NCBI GenBank assembly: GCA_016165875.1
Contig: JABBOT010000003.1
Coordinates: 33,664,768-33,728,767 of the forward strand
From: Acanthopleura granulata
Taxonomy: Eukaryota > Mollusca > Polyplacophora > Chitonida > Chitonidae
DNA length: 64,000 bases
Direction: 5' to 3'
In this document: in pieces, positions 23,400-34,700 of the stretch
How the letters are laid out: each line of letters begins with the position of its first letter
Position numbering within the stretch: position 1 is the stretch's first letter
Translations under genes and position numbers: made by a program
The notes under the pieces: model-generated
What the model was told of the DNA's origin: nothing
Databases searched by the model: none
Seen by the model: the letters and a program-made list of their open reading frames with translations, nothing else

Positions 23400-24170
23400 G
23401 CAATCAAGGAGGTCAGTTAACTCCCTGAATCCCTGGGTTATTCTATGTTGTGGTTGTTGCTTAAGGCGCTTTGGAATATCTGTGCTTCAAATTGATCTGT
23501 TTAGCGGCATTCTTCTTACCATCTTCCGACTCTCTCTCTGAAACATTACAGCCAACATACAGAGTCGTACCGAAACTTAATATTTCATTAATTAATTAAT
23601 GTTTTGTTCTAATAAATCTGTTTCTGTATCACATATAACTTATGGTTGGGACACCTGTAAAATTATGGCATGAGCCTTGATGTTTTGAAAGCATGAGCTA
23701 AGTCTTATTTAAAGACCTTTGAATACATCAGTGGAGATGTGTGTCAGTCTTGTACCATTAATTCATTCGAAGATTACAAGAATAATAAAATTCCAAATGA
23801 ATATGGAAATTATTCAGATGTACATAAACCGTACATTGTCGAAGTACATCTATGCTGTCCACTTTTATTCTTCTAGGAAACCACTCCTCGGGAGGAAAAA
23901 AGTAAGTTTGTTTATTACAAGCGCTTCATATGAATGTAAGTAAATGTGCTTATTATTTTGATGTCCACGTACAACAAAGTGTCTCATGTGGTAAACAGAT
24001 GCATGATCGGAACATATGTAACTTGAAGGATGGTGTTCAACCTGGGGCTATGGGATATATGTTCATCGTGTTTAGTGTGATCACCACGTTGGATATATGA
24101 ACAGTTGCAATCAAAGCATAATAACTGATTCGCGACATGACCTGAGCACCAGCGTTTTTATGTATGGTGT
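23400..24170. other. unit B downstream, no confirmed exon
   Basis: No tyrosine-bearing tail exon like those of A and C was found after the unit B transmembrane exon. A possible micro-exon at 23,878-23,899 (after TTCTTCTAG, before GTAAGT) has good splice sites but no clear similarity to the other tails. Confidence 0.4.
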
Positions 24171-24179
24171 GTGTCTATA

Positions 24180-24213
24180 TATATGCGTTAAATATATATA
24201 TATATATATATGT
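24180..24213. repeat. TA microsatellite
   Basis: An (AT)n tract with one interruption (ATGCGTTAA), about 34 bases. Confidence 0.8.
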
Positions 24214-24269
24214 ATGTTAACTTGTGCACGTCAGCGATGTCCAGAGCCCTCTTTTAATTGAATGTTTCG

Positions 24270-25170
24270 CGAGGCTAGACTGGTCAGTGGGAAAGGAAAG
24301 CCGCGCAATCCTGGCTTGAGAGAAATCCCATTGCTTGGACCAGTATTCTGATTTGGCTTTCCATTCTAAAGTACCTTACTAAAACAGGAAAATTAGGCGT
24401 TGGTCACAAAATATTTCCGCCATTATCTAATCTTGGGTATGGAAGGTGGCTAAGTATTGTGACTAACATTCGCGACCGATGGCGCGGTTCTAGGTATAAA
24501 AATACTAATCAGATATTGTATCCATGATTCTGGCACACAGAAAATGGTGGAGGCGGGTAGGGATTGGTTGTATCTCTAACGTGTGTTGAAGTATTGCCAG
24601 GTAATTTTGCGGGCAGAAACTATGACAAATAATGGTAAAAAAAGGCAATTACTTGTGCTAAAATTAAACAGAGAAGATATATTATCCAATGAGCAAGTGC
24701 CCTCTATACCCTGTTTCTATGGCGACATTATGCCCGCATTCCAGCTGACTTCTTTATAGAAAATGGTGATCAACCTATGATGATATTTGGATATTATGTA
24801 GGACAGGCATCTAATTATTTGATAGTATGTGTCATTTGGACAGCAATAATGAGGTAACTCCGAATAATGATGCCATTTTGGTTGACATTTGAGTTTAATT
24901 CAAAACCATTATCAAGTCATGATGCACTAACATTACAGAGTACTATATATATGCCCTGTGTTACAATGCAGCCAAAACAAGGGATATGAAAACACGAAAA
25001 ACAAGTAAAGCTAGACAAATACAAACTAGCATGAACAATGAGTGCAGCAATGGGAGGAGGTACTTAGTTGAATATATTCAGTTGTTTACTGGCACAAAAT
25101 TCATAGTTAAGTTCAGGTTTCTTTGTTCATATTGAACGAGCTTCTTTGAACAGAAGCGTGCCCCAGTGAC
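24270..25170 (+). repeat. segmental duplication, copy 2
   Basis: Counterpart of 19,865-20,420, with the same ordered blocks. About 300 extra bases lie at roughly 24,555-24,855, either an insertion here or a deletion in copy 1. It leads directly into the unit C Ig2 exon. Confidence 0.85.
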
Positions 25171-25174
25171 TGGC

Positions 25175-25399
25175 GTTTCGTTTCGTCCATCGTTTGTGTC
25201 TGTGTTTTGGTATCAGGAGACCAGGTCACAGAAGGAAACTCTACAGCTAGAATATCGTGCTGAAGCTGTTCCTCAAAACTACGTCTACTCTGCCTTAGGA
25301 GACTACTCTATCATTAGAGACCGTACTGTATATACCGGCGTGAAGCCGGTTACGAGTTTGGGGGCGTTCAGGAGCGACAATTGGAGGTCAAGGTTCGAG
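25175..25399 (+). pseudogene. IgSF receptor unit C, Ig domain 2 exon, degenerate
   Basis: Similarity to A and B is clear in ETLQLEYRAEAVPQNYVYSA and in the final segment before donor GTAAGG. The B-strand cysteine codon is changed to tyrosine (LEYRA). The middle of the domain, including the core tryptophan and the DxGxYxC region, is deleted or scrambled. This domain could not fold as a normal Ig. Confidence 0.7.
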
Positions 25400-25968
25400 G
25401 TAAGGTGACAACTGTGCACAATAGAGAAAGCACCTTCCGGTACCTAATTTTATGCAATTTCTGCTGCGTTTTAAGTAATTCTGAGCTGATCTAAAGACTC
25501 ATGAAAGATTCGATGTGATATTTAAAACGGATTTTTTGGGAATTACAAATCCACATTGTGAATACAGAATGCTTCACTGTTTGAGCAAAGGGAACAAACG
25601 CGTCGCAACGATTTTCTTGCGCACAAAGGTTACGATAGTACTATCTAGATTATGGGTAGTTTTTGTTGTAAATTTACTTCTTAAACATTTACGTTTAATA
25701 GGGTTTTATTCGAGCTATTCATGTAAATGTTTAAGAAGTAACAACTTAAACGCCTCTTAGCACCGTGACTAATTAGCCCAAAAAAGTACAGTGATTTTAC
25801 ATGCAATTTATGAGATGTCACTGGCCTAGAATAACGCAAAGCGCTGTGTTATCATCACATTTAACATATGTATACGTAAAACATACATTTTTGAGTACAA
25901 TAAGCTACGTGTATGTTGATGCAGCATCGTACACGCATACCTTATACCTGTCCATATTCTTTTCCCAG

Positions 25969-26323
25969 GCCGACCACAGTTTCCCAACCAGCAGCAGTTC
26001 TCGGTCAAAGTGTCAAACTGAAGGTTACGTTTGTGTCCTACCCCGTCTATGTGCACAAACTGACCAATGGTACAGCTTAAAGACTACCTGTCTGTAACAG
26101 AACAGGCAGTAAATACAGAGGTCACGTGATGGGAGCTGAGCAGGAATTTCTGTTTGACGACACCGAAGTTGGGTTTTGTTTTTTGTTGTTTTTTTCTGGT
26201 GACGTGGAGAATGTGGAGAACTGGAAATCTCTGACGTAAATCGTGATGACTTTGAGGATTACACATTTATAGCTGAAAACGACATGAGATCTTCTGGGTT
26301 CAGCAGGTTCTTCAACCTAATTG
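25969..26323 (+). pseudogene. IgSF receptor unit C, Ig domain 3 exon, frameshifted
   Basis: The exon follows TTTTCCCAG and keeps the order of unit B's Ig3. It lacks 13 bases after CCCAACCA (frameshift), has a TAA within the TNGTA segment, and carries a T-rich insertion near 26,171-26,200. The end strand is recognisable as DDFEDYTFIAENDM, again with Phe where the second cysteine would be. The donor (GTAACG) is intact. Confidence 0.72.
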
Positions 26324-27870
26324 GTAACGTATTCTTCAAGGTTTCACTGTAATATATATTAATTCCCAAGCTGATATCAGGTATAATTCTCCCCCTCTCC
26401 CCATAAACCTGAACACCCATGTTATTTAAATGAGCAATTCTCACATTCAAGACTCAGATGAATAAAGAAATAAACATACGGGTATATAATTGCATAACCT
26501 TAACCCCGTTTATAAAATCTTTTGCATGCTCACGTATTATTTTGTAAGCAAAACGAAGTAATCACATCTGCATCGTAACTGAAGCTGAAGTACATGCACA
26601 TGGACCTCGAGACTCGTACAGCCTTTACCAAATCGCTTGTTGACCAAGCATTACCAAGTTAATTACTTGAGACATGTACATGCACATGGAAAATGAATGG
26701 CATAAAAACAAAAAAACGACAACAGGACTTTTTCTTAATCCGTTCCTGTTTCTGTTAAAACCCCGATAGAGGCCTTTGTATCGGTATTGAACTTCCGGCA
26801 GTGGGCGATGGTTGTCATTATAGGTTAAGGAATAGGTTGCGTGGAATAGGCGTCAAAACGTACCCGAAATCGATTCGCCCCCAAGTTGGTTGACACCTGG
26901 GACGCATAGCAATACACATGTTGTTCTGAAGTTCACTTGTTTAATGTGAAAGCCGTGCTCGTGTGCCGTTTTTGGATGTCCATGTCTGTCCAATAGGGAG
27001 TGAAACACTATATACTATAGGCATGTATATATTTTATCTCTTGGAGTATTTTACTAATACCTGTACAGAATGGCTTTCTTGAACACCTCTCTCAAAATTG
27101 TGAGGTAGACAGGAAATGGTCAGACAGCACTACTCAGATGTCTGTGGATGCAATCACACCCAATTGATCTATGTTGAAAACGTTTAAGCGATGACAGAGA
27201 ATCACACACGCACATGCAATAACCAAAAGACACATCTACAGGTGTTTTATTTCTTTTTGTCTCTTTATTTGAAAGATAAGAATGAGGTATGCCGCCCATG
27301 TAAACCGAACTCATATTAAACAGTGTGCAGAGAGGCAGGCTTATAAAATACATGTACCATAAATGAATAGCCTTCAAGCTGCAATGGAATTTTATTAAGC
27401 TACAATTTATCCAAATAACGGTAGGTCTATGTATGAAAAACATTGTTTCATAAAATACACATCGGTGTATTTGTATATATTATTTATTGCCTTTAGTGCA
27501 GTGACCTATATTGCATGCAACCTATAGGGAACTCCTGAAACTCCTCCCCGCCTTTAACATAGCGGCCCAATCCTATGTGTGCCTTTGCTCTTTCCTTTTT
27601 ACACTTCTCGATGTAAAACGCCTAGGTAACACACAAAAACCGCAGGGTCTAGGCAGGACACGCCGGGTTTACTACATTTTGGACCCTTTTGTTAGGCTCG
27701 TCAGTTTCCTTGTCATAGGCATTCATGTCATAGACAAACATATTGTATAATTGTGAAGACATCGTGTAAACACATGACTGATTACAACTTACAATTTTGT
27801 TATAATGCAGTTTCAAGTACAAATATGAGGAAACCACATCCCACAAAATCCCCGTGGTTTTGTCTTTCAG

Positions 27871-28144
27871 ATCGACCTCTGACCACCGACCCTTGTGAAA
27901 ACCGTACGGCCAACATGACGTGTGTTTCCTGTTTCAATGGCCTTTCCTCTCATACTTTGAAACTCCAGTACAAAAAGAAGGGCAGTAGACGAGTTGTATT
28001 ACCTGATGATATACCAGACCCAGGAGAAGGTATACCTGTGAGCCAGGTGGTGGAGGGTCTAGAGGAGGAAACACAACATAGCTTCTTGGTCTACGGTCTG
28101 AACAGGTGGAACAAAAGTGACACGATAGAGAGGAACTGTTACAG
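27871..28144 (+). CDS. IgSF receptor unit C, fibronectin-III exon
   Basis: A 274-base exon, intact between GTCTTTCAG and GTATGT. It starts DRPLTTDPCENRTANMTC, continues with HTLKLQYKKKGSRRV and VSQVVEGLEEETQHSFLVYG, and ends LNRWNKSDTIERNCYR. The LQY and VEGL...Y/H.F.VYG.N motifs are standard fibronectin-III landmarks, here with cysteine replacing the usual B-strand tryptophan. It is the only undamaged FN3 copy in the cluster. Its end phase does not match the transmembrane exon directly, so a small exon may be missing between them. Confidence 0.82.
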
Positions 28145-28516
28145 GTATGTGCGATAAAAATGCCACAGGTAACGGTACATCCAAAAAGTATTGAAGGTCT
28201 GTAATCATTGGTAAATGTTGGTAGAATGTAAAATAACACGGCAAAGAAAGGCTTTCCCATCGCCAATTAATGTTTGTATTCCATGCTCTATTTATCGACT
28301 GGAATTTTTAATCTGGTCAACATACCTTTCATGAGGATGTCATCTGCTTGTACCTGGAGAACCACTGTCAAGTCTTCTGCTTGTACTTCGAAAACGAATC
28401 TCCGACAGGATAAAGCCAACCACAGACAAACGTGTTGGTCATTGTTAGCAGCTAAACGTTAAGATGAATACTGACACTGAATGCTGAACATTTTTTGGAG
28501 TGTTCCTCAATTAACC

Positions 28517-28800
28517 GGGGCCTCCGTGGCTTAGTTGGTTAGCGCGCTATCGCAGCACAGTTACCCGAAGCCTCCCACCAATGTGGTCGCTGTTAGTTCA
28601 GATCCAGCTCATGCTGGCAATTTATTAAGTTACAATTTAAACAACGGCCGGACGTGGTAAGGTCTGCCAGCAACTTGCGGATGGTCGTGGGTTTCCCCCG
28701 TGGCTTTGCGCGGTTCCCTCCCACTATAATGCTGGCCGCCGTCGTATAAGTGAAATATTCTTGAGTACGGCGTAAAACACTAATCTAATAAATAAATAAA
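28517..28800 (+). repeat. full-length tRNA-derived SINE with target-site duplication
   Basis: The element starts GGGGCCTCCGTGGCTTAGTT. It contains an A-box (TGGCTTAGTTGG), a B-box-like GTTCAGATCC near 28,596-28,605, a body with GGATGGTCGTGGGTTTCCCC, then AAGTGAAATATTCTTGAGTA, CGGCGTAAAACAC and an (AATA)n tail. It is flanked by TCAATTAACC (28,507-28,516) and TCAATTACCC (28,801-28,810), a 10-base target-site duplication with one mismatch. It lies in the intron between the FN3 and transmembrane exons of unit C and is absent from the same intron in unit A, so it inserted after the copies split. Confidence 0.92.
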
Positions 28801-28849
28801 TCAATTACCCGTCACAATCAGTTCTAGAGTGATACGTGAACAGCTTCAG

Positions 28850-28930
28850 TGCCTCCCCAAGTCTCTTCAGTCTCATCCTCAGCGGGAGCTATAGCAGGAG
28901 GTGTGAGGGCAACCCTAGTTGAAAAACCAG
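28850..28930 (+). pseudogene. IgSF receptor unit C, transmembrane exon lacking the span
   Basis: An 81-base exon lies between GCTTCAG and GTAACT, phase 1-1. It aligns with unit A's 126-base exon at both ends (SSAGAIAGGV at the start of the former span) but lacks 45 bases, exactly 15 codons. The hydrophobic core is gone and what follows is RATLVEKP. The loss keeps the frame. If expressed, this copy would not be anchored by this exon. It could be a secreted form or simply decay, as other exons of unit C are broken. Confidence 0.8.
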
Positions 28931-29262
28931 GTAACTTTCTACATTACATCAGCAAAGTGACACCGCCCTGCCACTTTCAATTTTTGTGTGGGGAACTTAA
29001 GTTATATGTTTAGATTTTTGTGCAAGTGGATATGATCATGTCTTTCCATGTGATAACAAGTACAGATACCTTGCTGAAATTTAATGTATATCCTCGGTGA
29101 AGAAATATAAAATGTGGGCATTTAAGTCTTTCATGAGTACTTCAGCTATTTTTACGTTTTCGTATACCTCACATTCCATCGGTAATTTTGTAACCACATA
29201 GTCCTTATATATTTGACAAACTTTGACTTCATAAAGAACAGTCTTAATCTTTCTGTTTTTAG

Positions 29263-29293
29263 GCAGAGACACAGCACAATCACAAGGTCAAAG
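29263..29293 (+). CDS. IgSF receptor unit C, cytoplasmic exon 1
   Basis: A 31-base micro-exon encoding RDTAQSQGQR, with acceptor TTTTTAG and donor GTAGGC. Same length and phase as the unit A exon at 17,548-17,578. Confidence 0.75.
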
Positions 29294-29714
29294 GTAGGCT
29301 ATAACACAAGCATGGCAGAGAGCAGTGTGAGCTGAACAAAACACGACTAACGACGAGTTCACACTTATAACCAGTAACAGTGGCAACGAAATGAATATCT
29401 AAATTCACCAGGTTAATTGCACGTTTATTTCTTTTCGGTACACAGATATTTTGCGAAACAGTCGGAATAACTGCTGAAATACTCTGCTTTGACTTAGTAC
29501 CAAATTGTATTGCACCAATTGAAACGATTGTATAGCTATGTTTATGCATGAAAGAATTGGCAAAGATTCAACGTTGTATCAGTTCTACTCTCAGATCAAT
29601 TCACCTTGACAATGACTAGGTACTAACCATGCATTCTATTCTTGTTTGTAACTACTTTTTAATTATGGTGTCGTAATTAATTTAGGACATGTACGTTGAT
29701 TTTATATCTTTTAG

Positions 29715-29758
29715 AATTCCGCCCAACCATCAAGAATTCACAGAGAATTCCGGCACTG
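29715..29758 (+). CDS. IgSF receptor unit C, cytoplasmic exon 2
   Basis: A 44-base exon between TCTTTTAG and GTAAGA, entering in phase 2 and leaving in phase 1, encoding IPPNHQEFTENSGT. Its phases fit both neighbours, which makes it the reference for the frameshifted unit A version. Confidence 0.72.
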
Positions 29759-30043
29759 GTAAGATTAGAAGTATGGACTTTTAATGTGACAAAAATATCA
29801 GATAAGAGGATTTTGTAGACACGATTGTTTGCATAATTTATCCTCATGTGTGTGCTGAGGACACCGGACTGCACACCATGACCAGTGTCCTTATGTACTA
29901 GACCGCAAACCATGAGACACTAAAAGGTCTCAATCGTAAAACTTACATACTTGTCCCTTTGCGATGGGTAATGACACGTGCAAAACATATAGCACACCCA
30001 TAATGTATTACGTTCTTTATTCTCCCATTTGTTTATGTTTCAG

Positions 30044-30107
30044 CGCGTGTCTATCATACCCTAAACCTGTCACCATCTTTCCCGGAGGTGCCCGTCTACG
30101 TCAACTC
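30044..30107 (+). CDS. IgSF receptor unit C, cytoplasmic exon 3 with two tyrosines
   Basis: A 64-base exon between ATGTTTCAG and GTGAGT, encoding RVYHTLNLSPSFPEVPVYVN. Both tyrosine motifs of unit A are kept (YHTL as YxxL, YVN as YxN), while surrounding residues vary. That pattern suggests the motifs were under selection before decay. Confidence 0.75.
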
Positions 30108-30867
30108 GTGAGTAACAGGAAATACATGACATGAAATACAAATGGAAAATGTTTTATTATACAAAAATTGTAACAATAAAATTCATGCGTTTTCACACCT
30201 CTGCTATCTGAATTAGTGTTTGTTTACTAATCACATTGTGCGTTTTCCGGGGATTTTCCTCTCCACGTTTGGAGAACAATGGGCAGTTGCTTACGTCTAG
30301 CATACTGTAGGACAATAGCTCGTGCTCAGCACGTGCGCTTGTAATCAGAGAAACAACTCTCTCATCGAAGAGATAACAAAACAGCCAAAAATATAACAGA
30401 AATCATAATTTAGCTGATCTTATCATTGAACTGAAGTCCAGCTTGGTTTTACTACGCCCTAAAATTACATTATTTTTTTCTAAATGTCCATGTTGCCGTC
30501 CTAGAGTCTCGAGTCCCGAGTACAACAACACTTCCGCTACGATTTCTGATCATGGCTCCTCCTGTGCTTTGATAACATAATGTGCTTTGTGCGAAAACTG
30601 GACAAATGTATGAGACGTCAATATTAGTAATGAGAATTGGTGTAGTTAAACAAACTTTCAGCATTATTATGAAAACTATAAGAATCTTCCTGTGAATTGA
30701 CTTCTTGTTTTAATTTTATACGTTTAGTTTTTACTCTGTAGTTAAGATGTCCGAGCAAAAATGTCTTAATTTACATCTGTGTTGATCACAGCTCTGCCTC
30801 TGGCCCAAACGTTAAACCATACAGAGTACCACTTTCCTCACTTCTGCTTCATTGCTTCTGTTGCCAG

Positions 30868-30950
30868 GCCGAGCCTAAGAAGCACTGCAGACGAATTCAA
30901 CACCAATACTTGACGCCAGTCGTCTCTATGAAAACACCAGAGTGCTTTGA
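30868..30950 (+). pseudogene. IgSF receptor unit C, last cytoplasmic exon, stop at first tyrosine
   Basis: The exon follows TTGCCAG. Aligned with unit A (19,263-19,339), the frame reads stop-EALQTNSTPILDASRLYENT and ends in TGA at 30,948-30,950. The TAA at 30,876-30,878 sits exactly where unit A has the TAT tyrosine codon of YERL, a one-base change. It would remove the final YxxL and YEN motifs from the tail. Confidence 0.75.
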
Positions 30951-31611
30951 AAGCCTTCCTTATGGCGCATTAGAATGTAACTGAACACTGTGGTTTTATG
31001 ACTGTCATTGTATTGCGCATCAATTAGCGAAAGCGTTGTTATATAGATTCTACAGTATGATAAGTAAGCTACTAATCCCAACACTCGTCTGTTACAGCTC
31101 ACTCCTTACATTACGTTACATGCTAATTTTGTATGGATATATCTCCTGACATGTTCAAAGTCAAAAAACCCGTTTGTCTACTCTTTCCTCTTCTTACATT
31201 TATCACAGGAATCAAATGTATTTTGCCCTGTGTTTTTATTGTTTTGCCCAGAGTTTTTATTGTACTTAAACTTTCATTATTTTATCGAAAGGGAATAAAA
31301 CGTTTCATAAAAAAATATTGACTTTTGCTGGAATCAGTAAAAAAAAACTGGTTTCTGCCACATTTGATAGATATAAAGATGAGCAAATAAAACCAGATTT
31401 CTAATTGATATAAAAGTATTGCAGACGTAAAGTTGCCACAACCTGGTTTACATGAGAAACTCTAAGATCCGTTGTCTCTGTGATATTTTGGGCTATTGAA
31501 ATAAAAAATTGACCTTCATTTGACGTTGAATGTCAGCTTACATGATATTTCTGTAGTTGATTTAGGAAAACCGGAAAAACATTCTGTTGGATGCAAGGTA
31601 GTTCCTTGGCT

Positions 31612-31745
31612 GTATTCATTTATTCATTGACATCACTGATGTTTAGCTCTGCTTAAATAGAGTGTTTTACTTACACAAGGCGAACAGATAGGAGCAGGAA
31701 ACAGAGAAAGCTTGTTTACCTCCAATCGCCAGATATCTCACAAAA
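31612..31745 (-). repeat. degenerate SINE, minus strand
   Basis: TTCATTTATTCATTGACATC, GATGTTTAGCTCTGCTTAAA, TTACTTACACAAGGCGAACAG and CAGGAAACAGAGAAAGC follow the reversed order of the local SINE 3' half, with heavy divergence. Confidence 0.45.
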
Positions 31746-34700
31746 GGGCTCCTCATTATCGAAATGCCTGTCCGGAACGAGAAATTTCTCAATGAAACAC
31801 TCTCAGTGTGAGTTAGTTTCCATTCTGGCAAAAGCCACAACAGGTTGCCATGATCATGTATATAACCTTGTGCAATTTATACACGATATCGGCACAATGA
31901 CAGGCTGTATGATTCAGTTGACAAAACACGAGTCGACATCTGTAACCCTTCACGGGGAAGCTTTTGCGTTGGGTCATTCCAAAGAAGATCTCACACTGTG
32001 AGTCGTTTGGTAATTGGTGCGCAGGAGTGGGTTTTCCTCCTTGTCGCGAGGGGTCCTTTACAGTGACTTGGTGTAGCCATTGTATACCCACAAATGGCAC
32101 CTGATGCATGTATCTTTCTGGTTGTCCTTTAATTCGAAGACCAATATTTTTCGTCTCTAAAACAGTGTCTAGATCAATGGTTGAAGGAGACCATAGCCCA
32201 TAATTTAATAATTTTTCCTCGAATATTCAAATGTGCGGGTGTTTTGAACCCGCCTTTAAAATATTGCTTTATACAGGGTCAGGGTCTAACATACATTTTC
32301 CCAATGTGCACGTGGTGACCTGCAGTGGAACTTATCTGTGTGTTCCCAAGGCTTCTGTGTTTATGAGATTCGTGTAACTGTACATAGAGCGTACATTCTG
32401 TAAAGATGTACCCATCTTGTAAACATGCTTAGGATGAAACTATCTAGCATTTTCTTTACGTTAGTCTACAAATATAAGCGTCCAAGTTATCAACCTCGCA
32501 GTCTTTACTCAAGTTTACATAAGAGCAGTCATATTTACTGTCGTGTACTTGGAAGGATTTTGTTGCGTTAGAAGATACCTGTTTTCACGCCAATTGACAT
32601 TCGTCATTTTATACTCCATTTGTGAAACCACAAAAGCGAAGTGAGCTAGTGTTTCGCCACTTGTTATTTTGTTTGAGACGTTCTTTTGGAACTTGTATCG
32701 CTCCTTGTCTCTTTGTGCTAATACATACGTACATTTCATCCCAGTTTACTCTGAAAGTGACATTGTTCATATTTCCGAGGGGTGAAACATACATCAAGGG
32801 GCTCGGCATCATGAACGCTACTGCCAACCCCTCCGCACTGAGAAGTTACACATTCACAGGCAATTATATATTATCGGCGTGCCGTACCCTGCTGTTCCTC
32901 ACTTACAGGACTGGCATCCTTCGATTTGAGAATTCCCGAGGATGTGGATTCTATATTCACGTGGACTGACCCGCCCGTGGACCGGAATATTCCATCCGGA
33001 CTTGGACGCTTTAATTAGTCAGAAGCTATATATTTTGTAATTATCTGTATTGTTTGTTTATATTATTGTAATTTGTACTATTGGTCTGTTTTGTTGAAAT
33101 GTATGTATTGAACTTAGTCCAGTCTCTTTGTGTTTCTTGCGTAAGGCCTATCGCTGTCTGAGAGTTGAACAAACCTTATGTTTATCAATTTTCCTCTCCG
33201 ATAATGGTACCCTTGAAAGGGGATATTGCTGTCACGCCTTTGTAGGCATTTACTAAATTTGTAATGGTTCCAAAATAACACAGATAAAAAGAAAAAGTCA
33301 AGAAAAGCCAGTTTTGTTAGGTTCTCACAGTTCATTGAAAGGACAAGACTGGGATTTTGTTTGCCCTGGTTTTCATCTTTCAAACAGTTGTTTGCACAAA
33401 AGTACAGTGTTTCCAGAAGTGACTGAGGGGTTTTATGGTTCTCGTATACTGTGTCTCAAACTAGGTGACCACGTACATGTACAGTGATCGTATCCTTCCC
33501 ATTACACGTCATAGTATAATCAGTTTCAGCGCCAGTCTAGGATTGTGGGCTGCAACAGGGTATTAGATGTTGAGGTATAATAACGGTTAATATTTTTATC
33601 TTATATCAGTTCGCAATAGTGTGCTGGTTTGACGCAGCTTGTCTTTCTTTAATTACACTCTGCTGATTGTGTTGCCTTGTCTTTAGTATTTGATTAGTTT
33701 ATATATATACAGGTATCTGTTCAGAGAAAGTACTCTCGTCTGGACAAAGCTCCTGTTTCATAAACACTATTCAATTGAAATACGATAACATTTTAAGAAT
33801 ATGTTCAACTGAATGACATATTTATATCTTGAAATTGTACAAAGTTTTTAAAACGCGTGCTTAAACACGTAAAGAATGACCAGATACTTCATAATTTTCG
33901 ACTTTTACTTGGGAACACTCTTGTAGTTCTTATCCGTAGCAGATATAGGTGAAAGTTAGCTGTCTCCCACAATTTATAAAGTGGTCTCATACATTAGCAT
34001 GATATTTATAAATCTTTTGCAAGTTTCTAGCCTCTCCAATGACACAGCTAAAATTGTACTCATCTGCCAAAGTTATATACTTGTTGCCGAAGAATGAGGG
34101 AACACTAACCATTAAGCACGGCTAAAATTATCTTACGGTCATAATCATACGTCTGTCAGCTTGTCTTCCCCAGAGCCATAGTAGCCTGCGTCATACTCCT
34201 CTGAACCGGTGTGGACTTTCCCCAGTGCTCTGACAATGGCGCTATTGTGAAAGGTTGTATTAATTGTTAAGCTAAATTGTACGTATGTCTTTCAAAACTG
34301 GTAATGTGCCAAGGTGTAGTATTTTGTGACATGATATTATGGACCAGTCATACAACTCTCGTCAGTGTTATCCAGATACGAAGGTGTTCTCAAGGATTTA
34401 GATGTCATTTCTTAACCCAGTGACTCAGGCCCTGGAGTCTTACTGATCATCAAGATTATTATGTGGGGAAAGTTTTGCAACAAAGGTAAGCGATATAGCT
34501 CAAACAGCAACAGAATTAGAAAATTCTCAACATACTTTTTGAGGCCACATAGCTCTAGTCATATGCTCACCTCCATCAGCGGTAGGAATGTACTTGAACA
34601 TTCGACAATACTTCCTCCACGCAACACTACTAATCCTTAAATCCAGCAACAGATCTAACTTCTCGAAGTAACAAAAATTTAACACCTATTCTCACTGGCA

